Made by a program: the position numbers and the translations under genes. 34,208 nt of DNA from an uncultured marine group I thaumarchaeote (GTDB taxonomy: Archaea > Thermoproteota > Nitrososphaeria > Nitrososphaerales > Nitrosopumilaceae). The notes beneath the pieces are model-generated. The model saw nothing but the letters and a program-made list of their open reading frames with translations, did not search any database and was not told the origin of the DNA. This document shows positions 24,157-31,151 of this stretch, piece after piece; position 1 is the stretch's first letter, and each line of letters starts with the position of its first letter. The stretch covers positions 1 through 34,208 of the forward strand of contig CABXPS010000008.1 in the NCBI GenBank assembly GCA_902514095.1. Reading direction: 5' to 3'.

Positions 24157-25235
24157 TGACATTTTTGGAAGATTTTGAATTATTTGGTAATGTTGAACAG
24201 GCTCAAAATTTCCTTGAATATGTAAAATCTGGAAGATTTCTTTTTTCTTTTGTAATGTCATATACTGAAACTTGTGAAATTCCTGGAATTACTATTGCCG
24301 GTGCTGACATTAATTCAATGCAATATACTCCCCCAGCTGATGCAGAATATCTTCACTATGGATATTGTAAAACCATTGATAATATCCCAATGACTCCTGA
24401 TGGAAAACCTACTCCTGGTCTTTTAACAAAAACAGCTTTAGAATCTGCAAGTATTCCTCATTTGACAATTAATGCTGGAAGTAAAATTACTCCTCAATTA
24501 CCTTTTATTGAAACTGGTTTGTCTTTTGGAAAAAATATTTCTGTTGAATCTGCAATGACTGATTCTGAAGTTTCTGCTGCAGTTGAATATGGTAGAATTG
24601 TTGGAAGAAACATGGCATCATTAACTGATTGTTTAGTAATTGGTGAAAGCATCCCTGCTGGAACAACAACTGCTTTAGCTGTATTACGAGCTTTTGATTT
24701 TGATGCAAAAGTAAGTTCTAGTATTCCTACTAATCCTACAAAATTAAAAAATGAAATTGTTGATTCTGCACTTAAACGAATTGATTCTAAACATCCGTAT
24801 AGTATACTTGCAGCAGTTGGTGACCCTATGATTGCTTTTGTTGCAGGAATGTTAAGTTCTGCATCATCTGTTTCTAAAGTAATGTTAGCTGGTGGAACTC
24901 AAATGACTGCTGTTTTGGCATTTGCATCTAAAATTGGATTTAATGAAGAAAATACTGCAATTGGAACTACTTCGTATATTACAAATGATCAAAATGCCAA
25001 TTTTACAAATCTAGTTGAACAGATCGCAGACATACCTGCAATTTCTGTAAATCCTGGATTAAATAATTCACAATATCCTGGATTAAAGGCATTTTCAGAA
25101 GGGTTTGCAAAAGAAGGTGTAGGTGCTGGAGGTACTATCATCTCATCTATGCTAAAAACTGGAAATGATTCATCAAAATTTTTGAATCTTGCAGAACAAG
25201 AATATGCTAGATTATCTACTCTATCTAATCCTTAA
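24156..25235 (+). CDS. archaeal CobT-like protein (TIGR00303/UPF0284 family)
   Basis: Related to nicotinate-nucleotide-dimethylbenzimidazole phosphoribosyltransferase, which activates the lower ligand base of cobamides. Seen: ITIAGADINSMQYTPPADAEYL, LTINAGSKITPQLP, GESIPAGTTTALAVLRA (CobT phosphate-loop-like), AAVGDPMIAFVAGML and MLAGGTQMTAVLAFA. The 359-residue length fits the archaeal family. The start is GTG 24156, which overlaps the previous stop by 1 bp (TAGTG). The true activity of this archaeal branch is less certain than for CobT itself. Its link with nnr and the hydrolase is by operon only. Confidence 0.82.
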   Translation: MTFLEDFELFGNVEQAQNFLEYVKSGRFLFSFVMSYTETCEIPGITIAGADINSMQYTPPADAEYLHYGYCKTIDNIPMTPDGKPTPGLLTKTALESASIPHLTINAGSKITPQLPFIETGLSFGKNISVESAMTDSEVSAAVEYGRIVGRNMASLTDCLVIGESIPAGTTTALAVLRAFDFDAKVSSSIPTNPTKLKNEIVDSALKRIDSKHPYSILAAVGDPMIAFVAGMLSSASSVSKVMLAGGTQMTAVLAFASKIGFNEENTAIGTTSYITNDQNANFTNLVEQIADIPAISVNPGLNNSQYPGLKAFSEGFAKEGVGAGGTIISSMLKTGNDSSKFLNLAEQEYARLSTLSNP

Positions 25236-25278
25236 CTTATTGATAAAAGTCTAAAATTGAGTACAAAAATCAAACAAA

Positions 25279-25297
25279 TTTTTAGATAATCTAAAAA
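25279..25297. repeat. 19-bp palindrome (9-bp arms around one base)
   Basis: TTTTTAGAT (25279-25287), one A, then ATCTAAAAA (25289-25297): a perfect inverted repeat. With only one central base it is more like a dimeric protein binding site than a long-loop terminator, though a shorter hairpin followed by the T-run at 25307-25312 could also end the upstream operon. It is about 65 nt upstream of the next ATG. Confidence 0.4.
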
Positions 25298-25360
25298 AAT
25301 TGAACATTTTTTCTTAATTTCTCTCAATATAGTTATCTTCATCTCTAAGAATAATTTCCT

Positions 25361-25753
25361 ATGAGTCAAGTTATAGAATATGGCAATCTTGTAAATAGAC
25401 TCTTCAATTTAGATAAAAATATTAGATTTGTTGCAGTGGCAAACAAATCTGGTGAAATCCTTGCGACAGGTTCGAAATCTGATACTGTTTTATTTTTATC
25501 TCCTGAGGAGACACAAGAAACTCTACATCATGCAATAACTGCATGGAAATCTAGAGAAAAACACTATCCAAAAATTGGAGAGGGAGTATACACTTTGGCA
25601 GTTTACGAAAAATTAAGACGTGCAACAATTCCATTACCTAGTGGAAATTTACTATTGGTAACAATAGATAATGCAGGAGGACAACAACGAATCATGGATA
25701 AAATAATCAATGAAGTAAAAATTCATGATCATTCTGGAACTACTTCCAGTTAG
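25361..25753 (+). CDS. roadblock-like conserved small protein, function unknown
   Basis: A 130-residue soluble protein. It has a strand-rich core with RFVAVANKSGEILATGSKS and later YTLAVYEKL and NLLLVTIDNAG, the alternation seen in roadblock/PAS-like single-domain folds; the helix QETLHHAITAWKSREKH lies between. Similar proteins are common in Nitrosopumilus, where DUF6659-type names are used; I cannot confirm the match. There are no TM segments or cysteines. It has its own promoter region and ends 16 nt from the convergent glmS. Confidence 0.65.
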   Translation: MSQVIEYGNLVNRLFNLDKNIRFVAVANKSGEILATGSKSDTVLFLSPEETQETLHHAITAWKSREKHYPKIGEGVYTLAVYEKLRRATIPLPSGNLLLVTIDNAGGQQRIMDKIINEVKIHDHSGTTSS

Positions 25754-25769
25754 CAATATAGGAATAATG

Positions 25770-27527
25770 TTATTTCACAGTAACTGATTTTGCTAAATTT
25801 CTAGGATAATCTGGATCTGTATCTTTTTCTATTGCTGAATAATATGCTAGTAGTTGTATTGGAATAATTTCTGAAATTGGATATAGTATTTCATTAATTT
25901 TTGGAATTTCAATCCAATAATCATAAACATCACTTTCAATATCTGAAACACCGATAATTTTTGCTCCCCGTGCTTTAATCTCTCGTGCACTTGTTAATGT
26001 GTCAGTATATGTTGAATCATTTGGATTAATGATAATTACAAAAACATCTGTATCCATTAATGCAAGAGGACCATGTTTTAGTTCTCCTCCCGGAATTCCT
26101 TCTGCATGAATGTATGTTAATTCTTTTAATTTTAATGCTGATTCAATTGCAATTGGATAATTTATTCCTCTACCTAAAATATAAATGTCTGACACATTTT
26201 TCAATTCTTTTGCAATCTTTTGAATTTTTTTTGGATTTTCTATCATTTTTGAAATTGATTCTGAAAATTCTTCAAAATTAATTGTAATGTTTTCACTTAA
26301 TTTCTGTACAATTTTGTACAATACTATTAGTTGTGCCGTGAAGCTTTTTGTTGCAGCTACTCCTATTTCTGGTCCACAATTCATTCCTAATATGACATCT
26401 CCCTTACGTGTAAGTGATGATGTGAGTAAATTAACAATGGAAATAATTTTACAGTTTAATTTTTTTGCAATTCTTACTGCTTCTAAAACATCTGCACTTT
26501 CTCCACTTTGAGAAATTGCAATAAATATTGAATTTTCTTCAATAACTTCTGGTGTAAATTGAAGCTCACTTGATATTATTGGCTCTGCTTTGATTTTGAC
26601 ATATTTTGATAAGATTTGCTTTGCAATGAGTGCTGAATTATAGCTTGTTCCGCTACCTGTAATGTAGATGTTTTTAGCATTTTTGATGTATTCTACTGCT
26701 TTTTCTATTTCTTCTATTGTTGTTTCTCCTGCTCTTAAGATTACATCTGGTTGTTCATAAATTTCTTTTAATGTAAAATGTGCATAATCTCCTTTGTATG
26801 CATCTCCAAATTCTTTTGAAACTTTTGTAATTTCATGCTTAACTTTTTTACCCTCAAAATCTAAAATTTGAAATTCTTTATTCTCTAAAATTATAAAATT
26901 CCCACTTTTTATGTATATTGCATTGTCTGTATATTCAATGAATCCTAAAACATCACTTGATAAGAAAATATTTTCTTGTCCTACTCCTACAATTAGTGGT
27001 TCATGAAATCTAGCTGCTGCAAGTTGACCATTTTCAAACATTGCAACAAATGCATAATGACCTTTAATTTTTGAAACTGTTTTCATAATTGTTTCCTTTA
27101 CATCTTTTGTAATTTCATAATTTTTTTGTATCAAATTTGCAATTATCTCACTATCTGTTTCACTTTTGAAATTATATCCTTCATTTTCCAATTCCTTTTT
27201 TAATTCTTCGAAATTTTCTATTATTCCATTGTGTACTATTGCAATTTTTCCAGAATTACTTGGATGTGGATGTGCATTAAGTTCTGTAACTTTTCCATGA
27301 GTTGCCCATCTTGTATGGCCTATGCCTATATTGCCTGGTAAACTATCGAGTTGAATTTTTGAATTTACTTCATTTACTTTTCCAATTCCTTTTTTTACTT
27401 CAATTTGATTTTCTGATTCTGTTGCAACTCCTACACTGTCATATCCTCTATACTCCATTCGTTTGAGCCCTTTTACAATAATTGGAGCTGCAATTCCATT
27501 TCCCGAATAACCAATAATTGAACACAT
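25770..27527 (-). CDS. glmS: glutamine-fructose-6-phosphate aminotransferase (isomerizing)
   Basis: Makes glucosamine-6-phosphate for UDP-GlcNAc and surface glycans. The N-terminal Ntn glutaminase has catalytic Cys2 (MCSIIGY), GIGHTRWATHG, NAHPHPS and HNGIIENFEEL. Two SIS domains follow: YITGSGTSYNSALIAK and AISQSGESADVLEA, then GRGINYPIAIESALKLKELTYIHAEG. The C-terminus is DPDYPRNLAKSVTVK, as in the family. The 585-residue length is typical of archaeal GlmS. Bordered by the convergent small gene and by rps4 upstream (49 nt). Confidence 0.97.
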   Translation of the reverse strand: MCSIIGYSGNGIAAPIIVKGLKRMEYRGYDSVGVATESENQIEVKKGIGKVNEVNSKIQLDSLPGNIGIGHTRWATHGKVTELNAHPHPSNSGKIAIVHNGIIENFEELKKELENEGYNFKSETDSEIIANLIQKNYEITKDVKETIMKTVSKIKGHYAFVAMFENGQLAAARFHEPLIVGVGQENIFLSSDVLGFIEYTDNAIYIKSGNFIILENKEFQILDFEGKKVKHEITKVSKEFGDAYKGDYAHFTLKEIYEQPDVILRAGETTIEEIEKAVEYIKNAKNIYITGSGTSYNSALIAKQILSKYVKIKAEPIISSELQFTPEVIEENSIFIAISQSGESADVLEAVRIAKKLNCKIISIVNLLTSSLTRKGDVILGMNCGPEIGVAATKSFTAQLIVLYKIVQKLSENITINFEEFSESISKMIENPKKIQKIAKELKNVSDIYILGRGINYPIAIESALKLKELTYIHAEGIPGGELKHGPLALMDTDVFVIIINPNDSTYTDTLTSAREIKARGAKIIGVSDIESDVYDYWIEIPKINEILYPISEIIPIQLLAYYSAIEKDTDPDYPRNLAKSVTVK

Positions 27528-27576
27528 TGTAATTCTATTTGATAATTAGGGGTATTTACTGATAATGATGCTTTGA

Positions 27577-28203
27577 TTAGTCTGTTGGAGGCTTATCTTC
27601 TACTACTGCTTCAGCCTTTACTTCTTCGCCTTCAGCAGATGTTGCTTCAGCCTTTACTTCTTCGCCTTCAGCAGATGCTTCAACTTTTGGTTCTTTAATT
27701 TTATTTTTTTCTAACATTTCTGGAATTTTAGATTTTGGAGTAAAGTGAACGCTATCTTCTTCTTCTACTGTAACTGTATATGATGGAATGTCAATTTTTC
27801 TATCCCCTACCATGATGTGACCATGAATTACTGCTTGTCTTGCTTGATATGGTGTTTTAAATCCTAATTTGTTTGAAACAATAGTTTGTAATCTTCGTGC
27901 AAGTAAATCTGTAGGTTTTAGATTGAGTACATCATCTAATGTTGCATCGCTTGGTATTAGACCAATTCTTGCAAGTGATTTCAATAATATTGGTTCTTTT
28001 TCATCTCTAACTTTTTGTGTTAATGCGAGTAATGATCTTGCTTGTTGTCTTACACGTGATAATTCTGTATGTGCTTTCCATAATTCTCTTTTAGTTCTTA
28101 ATCCAAATGTACCTAAAGTTTGTAACTCATCCATTTTTAATTCATAATTAAGAGGTCGCTTTGGTTTACGCCAAACTTTACGTGGATATTTTGGATCTCC
28201 CAT
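27577..28203 (-). CDS. rps4: 30S ribosomal protein uS4 with repeated acidic tail
   Basis: Ribosomal protein of the small subunit body. Seen: MGDPKYPRKVWRKPKRPL, LRTKRELWKAHTELSRVR, ARSLLAL, and the S4 RNA-binding domain LARRLQTIVSNKLGFKTPYQARQAVIHGHIMVG. Residues 1-175 are standard; the C-terminal ~30 residues contain two copies of ASAEGEEVKAEA-like sequence, an acidic disordered extension. The start lies 9 nt after rps13, the usual archaeal rps13-rps4 order, but rps11 and rpoD do not follow here. Confidence 0.96.
   Translation of the reverse strand: MGDPKYPRKVWRKPKRPLNYELKMDELQTLGTFGLRTKRELWKAHTELSRVRQQARSLLALTQKVRDEKEPILLKSLARIGLIPSDATLDDVLNLKPTDLLARRLQTIVSNKLGFKTPYQARQAVIHGHIMVGDRKIDIPSYTVTVEEEDSVHFTPKSKIPEMLEKNKIKEPKVEASAEGEEVKAEATSAEGEEVKAEAVVEDKPPTD
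27608..27676 (-). repeat. 36-bp tandem repeat in rps4
   Basis: Two identical 33-bp blocks (27608-27640 and 27644-27676) separated by 3 bp, so the period is 36 bp. They encode the repeated acidic segment in the uS4 tail. Exact identity at DNA level suggests a recent duplication or ongoing slippage. Confidence 0.85.
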
Positions 28204-28212
28204 TCAAAACAC

Positions 28213-28788
28213 CTATTCTTTTTTCTCCGCTGGAGATGCCTCTGCTGCTGGAGCTGCCTCTGCTGCTGGAGATGCCTCTGCTGCTGGAGATGCCTCTGCT
28301 GCTGGAGCCCCTGCACTTCCTTTCTTAACTGGAGCTGCCAATCCACCTTTTGCTACTCCTACTGCTCCTCCTTTCCTACCAGATGTTCTAGTTCTTTGTC
28401 CTCTAACTTTAAGACCACTTAGATGACGATAACCTCTCCAACTGGCAGTTATTCTTTCTCTTTCAATATCATTTCTTAATGTAAATGGAATGTCTGATGT
28501 TAACAAATGCATATCTTTTCCAGTTTCAATATCTCTTTGTCTATTGAGAAACCATGATGGGAATTTTGCTTCTATTGGATTTAAAATTAATTTTTCAATT
28601 GCTTGAACATTTGCATCTGTAAGGTGACCGATATTGGAATTTGTATTAATTTTAAGGGTTGTTGAAATTGCTATTGCAAAATTATATCCTATGCCTTTGA
28701 TTTGAGTTAATCCTACGAGAAGTTTTCTTTCTCCTGGAATATCGTTTCCTACGATTCTTACAATATGTCTATATTCTTGGCTACTCAA
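28213..28788 (-). CDS. rps13: 30S ribosomal protein uS13 with Ala-rich repeat tail
   Basis: Head protein of the small subunit. Seen: [52 protein letters not shown], and [25 protein letters not shown]. The last ~40 residues are an Ala/Glu/Pro/Ser tail with four PAAEAS-type repeats and then PAEKKE. The start is TTG 28788 (MSSQEYRHI..., 191 residues); TTG 28797 would add three residues, but the TATA element centred at 28818 fits 28788 better. First gene of rps13-rps4. Confidence 0.94.
   Translation of the reverse strand: MSSQEYRHIVRIVGNDIPGERKLLVGLTQIKGIGYNFAIAISTTLKINTNSNIGHLTDANVQAIEKLILNPIEAKFPSWFLNRQRDIETGKDMHLLTSDIPFTLRNDIERERITASWRGYRHLSGLKVRGQRTRTSGRKGGAVGVAKGGLAAPVKKGSAGAPAAEASPAAEASPAAEAAPAAEASPAEKKE
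28234..28305 (-). repeat. four 18-bp tandem repeats in rps13
   Basis: On the minus strand the unit is ccagcagcagaggcatct (18 bp), repeated four times almost exactly; one copy ends in gct instead of tct. It encodes PAAEAS. There is no spacer, so it is a coding microsatellite and not a CRISPR. Confidence 0.85.
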
Positions 28789-28814
28789 GTATTCCAAAAT
28801 TCTTAGAAACCCCG

Positions 28815-28821
28815 ATAAAAA
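28815..28821 (-). promoter_or_regulatory. TATA-like element of rps13
   Basis: On the minus strand the segment is tttttat, preceded by a plausible BRE-like ggt. Its centre is 30 nt from TTG 28788 and only 21 nt from TTG 28797, which is why the shorter uS13 start was preferred. Confidence 0.45.
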
Positions 28822-28914
28822 CCATTGCTAGGCGTCAATCTTTTTGATTCCATGATGTAGTTTTTGAGGGATCAGAAGTTTTGTGTGCTTAATTTTAATG
28901 AATTTTTACTTGAA

Positions 28915-29067
28915 TTATCTAAAGTCTTCATCTTTTGTCCAATCATTTCCTTGTACATTCCATTGGTTGCATTTACAGCATTTTTTTACTCCTCTTTGAG
29001 TGTCTATATCTATACAAAAACAGTGTTCCCCTTTACCTGATGGATCCTGACTACATAGTTTCTGCAT
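28915..29067 (-). CDS. 50-residue cysteine-rich protein
   Basis: This small frame fills most of the 355-bp gap between rps13 and the next gene. ATG 29067 follows an in-frame stop directly upstream, so the start is fixed. The protein has Cys5, Cys16-x-Cys18 and Cys30-Cys31-x-Cys33, plus His15, and two Trp in the C-terminal NQWNVQGNDW segment. The spacing suggests a small zinc or iron-sulfur knuckle. An aaataaaa TATA-like element about 25 nt upstream supports expression. I do not recognise a family. A 71-residue plus-strand frame (28935-29150) is its shadow. Confidence 0.68.
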   Translation of the reverse strand: MQKLCSQDPSGKGEHCFCIDIDTQRGVKKCCKCNQWNVQGNDWTKDEDFR

Positions 29068-29153
29068 ATTCTAGATATGTTTTATTTCTTAATTATTCTA
29101 TTGGCTTGAATTATTCAAAACATTATTACTTTCTAATTTATTGGATTTAGATA

Positions 29154-29465
29154 ATGAGTGAATCTTTTGATAGGGAGAAAGTTATTGATTCTATGTTTGA
29201 TCCTATGACATCTGAAATATTGGCAGAATTAGAAGATGGAAAAAAAGAATGTTCTGTTTTATCTCGTCAATTTTCTATGTCCGAATCTGAACTTTTGGAA
29301 AGACTTGGTTATTTGATAGAATGTAAGTTTTTAATTAAAACACTTGAAAATGATCAGTGTTCAATATCTGCAAATACTGAAAAACTTGGTTCTTTACTTG
29401 AAGATAGTGATGCTTTTGATGGTGCAATAAATGGTTTGGAAAAAATGGATAGTTATCTAAATTGA
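29154..29465 (+). CDS. winged-helix transcriptional regulator-like protein
   Basis: A 103-residue protein with an ArsR-like winged-helix body: FDPMTSEILAELEDG as helix 1-2, CSVLSRQFSMSESELLERLGYLIECKFLIKTL as the helix-turn-helix and the wing entry. The C-terminal ~30 residues are acidic and helical and could be a dimer or ligand part. Cysteines at about 33, 57 and 69 may sense metals or redox state, but that is only a suggestion. It lies next to the metal module; whether it controls it is untested. Its end overlaps the convergent membrane protein gene by 9 bp. Confidence 0.75.
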   Translation: MSESFDREKVIDSMFDPMTSEILAELEDGKKECSVLSRQFSMSESELLERLGYLIECKFLIKTLENDQCSISANTEKLGSLLEDSDAFDGAINGLEKMDSYLN

Positions 29466-29963
29466 TTTTCTTTTATTTCTAATTTCATAAATTGCCAATA
29501 CTACTAATCCTATCATTCCTATAATTATACAAGATGAGGAAATACTTGAAATTATGAGTTTTTTATTTGCATCTGGAAGTGGACCAATTGCACCTGCCAC
29601 ATAACTTTCTTTATTATCTGAACTTTCAATAATTAATTCATAATTTCCAGAATCAAATACTTTGAATTCGTGTTCTATAGTGTCTTCATTAATTTTTTCT
29701 GAGATTATCTCAATACCTGAAGGGTCTAACATTTTTGCAGAAAATGTATTTTCTTTAAACTCCATTATTTGTACTGCAAAAATTCCAATAGGCGTTTCAT
29801 TTTTATCTAAATTAACTGAAATTGTAACTATCTGTGCTGAATTTACTTTTCCATTACCTTGAACAATTCCTTCTAATGTAACTTGATTTTCAACTACAGA
29901 TGTTGCAAGACCTGCAACTATTAGTATTCCAAAAATTACTATTACTAATCCTGTTTTTTGCAC
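29457..29963 (-). CDS. membrane protein with extracytoplasmic beta-domain, function unknown
   Basis: A 168-residue protein: TM1 (about residues 5-22, GLVIVIFGILIVAGLATSVV), an outside domain of about 110 residues with alternating strands, and TM2 (about 138-158, ISSISSSCIIIGMIGLVVLA) followed by a basic RNKRKSI tail. The end of the outside domain, HEFKVFDSGNYELIIES, resembles GOLD-type beta-sandwich ends. The start is GTG 29963 with a TATA-like taaaataa about 26 nt upstream. There is no catalytic motif. It is divergent from the multicopper oxidase gene, so the 132-bp gap holds both promoters. Confidence 0.72.
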   Translation of the reverse strand: MQKTGLVIVIFGILIVAGLATSVVENQVTLEGIVQGNGKVNSAQIVTISVNLDKNETPIGIFAVQIMEFKENTFSAKMLDPSGIEIISEKINEDTIEHEFKVFDSGNYELIIESSDNKESYVAGAIGPLPDANKKLIISSISSSCIIIGMIGLVVLAIYEIRNKRKSI

Positions 29964-30028
29964 AGAATTTCTTTTATTTTCTTTATTTTAAACCTAATTT
30001 TTTTTACTTTTGAATCTTTGATAAAAAA

Positions 30029-30066
30029 TTAGACTAGGCTAAAAAAGTTAGCTTAGGGTAACTTTA
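30029..30066 (+). promoter_or_regulatory. two tandem DtxR/IdeR-like boxes on the multicopper oxidase promoter
   Basis: Box 1, TTAGACTAGGCTAAAAAAG (30029-30047), and box 2, TTAGCTTAGGGTAACTTTA (30048-30066), are adjacent 19-nt elements in direct orientation. Against the remembered IdeR consensus TTAGGTTAGSCTAACCTAA, box 2 matches about 15 of 19 positions (counting S as G) and box 1 about 13. Box 2 overlaps the TATA-like ctttaaat (30062-30069), which lies about 30 nt before the start TTG. Binding by a DtxR-family repressor would block transcription when iron, manganese or another metal is plentiful. That last step is inference. Confidence 0.6.
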
Positions 30067-30095
30067 AATACAGAATTTCAAATTTTTTAGATATC

Positions 30096-31151
30096 TTGAA
30101 AATTACTCGATCTATTTTGATGATTTTATTACTTTCTGTAACAATTGGTGTTTCTGTCATTGTAGTGTTTCCAAATTCTTCTGAAGCTCAATCTGAACTT
30201 AAAACATTTGTAACTCATTCAGGGGAAATTATTCGAACAACTGGGGAAATTATTGATCCTCTTTACACTGTATCTACTGTGGAATTTGATCCTATGGAAT
30301 ATTTACGTGAATTCAATTATGGAAAAGTTTCAAAACTTTCTGATGGAACAACTGTTAGAGAATATACTATAATTGCTGAGGATGACAAAGTGATGGAAGT
30401 CTCTCCTGGGGTTTTCTATAATGTTTGGACTTACAATGGAACAGTTCCAGGACCTACAATTAGAGCTACTGAGGGGGATTTACTTAAAATTAATTTTATT
30501 AACAATGGTTCAAAAGAACATACAATCCATTTCCATGGAATTCATCCAGCTGGGATGGATGGTGTTTTTGAAGCAATAGGACCTGGTGGTGGAAAATTTG
30601 TGTACGAGTTTGAAGCTGGTCCTGTTGGAGTTCATCCTTATCATTGTCATGTTATGCCATTGGAGGAGCATATCATTCATGGTCTTTATGGTGTCTTCAT
30701 AGTTGATCCTAAAGAAGGACGTGAACTTGCTGATGAAATGGTCATGGTCTTAAATGGATTTGATACTGACTTTGATACTGAAAACAATTTCTATGCTGCA
30801 AACACTATTCCGTTTTATTATCAACACCATCCAATTCAAATTAACACCAATGAATTGATTCGAGTTTATGTTGTGAATATGGTGGAATTTGATCCAATAA
30901 ACAATTTCCACCTCCATGGTAATTTGTACAATTATTATCCTACAGGCACTGATTTGGTTCCTTCTTTTTATACTGATATGATAACTTTGTCTCAAACTGA
31001 GCGGGGAATCATGGAATTTGAGTACACATATCCTGGAAAATATCTTTTTCATGCCCATAAAGTAGAATTTTCAGAAAAAGGTTGGGTTGGAATATTTCTT
31101 GTAAATGATAATGTTGAATCTGATGAGAGTGATGACGAATATGGCCGTTAG
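30096..31151 (+). CDS. two-domain multicopper oxidase
   Basis: Exported copper enzyme. The signal peptide is about residues 1-31 (KITR then a long hydrophobic run, cut near SEA-QS). Four HxH motifs, H145-F-H147, H183-C184-H185, H272-L-H274 and H319-A-H321, provide the eight histidines of a trinuclear copper site. Only domain 1 has the type 1 Cys (C184), followed by EEHIIHGLYG, where the axial ligand position seems to be Leu; domain 2 has HAH in place of HCH. This is the arrangement of type C two-domain oxidases, distinct from NirK, which lacks a full trinuclear set. The start is TTG 30096 from TATA spacing; ATG 30120 would remove the basic N-terminus. Likely a periplasm-like metal or phenol oxidase. 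Overlaps the ZIP gene. Confidence 0.92.
   Translation: MKITRSILMILLLSVTIGVSVIVVFPNSSEAQSELKTFVTHSGEIIRTTGEIIDPLYTVSTVEFDPMEYLREFNYGKVSKLSDGTTVREYTIIAEDDKVMEVSPGVFYNVWTYNGTVPGPTIRATEGDLLKINFINNGSKEHTIHFHGIHPAGMDGVFEAIGPGGGKFVYEFEAGPVGVHPYHCHVMPLEEHIIHGLYGVFIVDPKEGRELADEMVMVLNGFDTDFDTENNFYAANTIPFYYQHHPIQINTNELIRVYVVNMVEFDPINNFHLHGNLYNYYPTGTDLVPSFYTDMITLSQTERGIMEFEYTYPGKYLFHAHKVEFSEKGWVGIFLVNDNVESDESDDEYGR

Noticed and set aside
24505-24708. Gln-rich minus-strand frame
   Set aside because: Antisense to the CobT-like gene; low-complexity composition only.
28234-28305. Possible CRISPR-like repeat cluster
   Set aside because: Units are contiguous 18-bp coding repeats with no spacers and no cas genes nearby.
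28137-28346. Gln-rich frame overlapping the uS13 tail
   Set aside because: Its QQQRHLQ repeats come from reading the 18-bp repeats of rps13 in another frame.
28935-29150. 71-residue hydrophobic plus-strand frame
   Set aside because: It is the opposite strand of the bounded 50-residue Cys-rich frame, which has better coding character.
30096-31151. Multicopper oxidase as NirK nitrite reductase
   Set aside because: All four HxH motifs for a trinuclear site are present, which NirK does not have; type C two-domain oxidase fits better.
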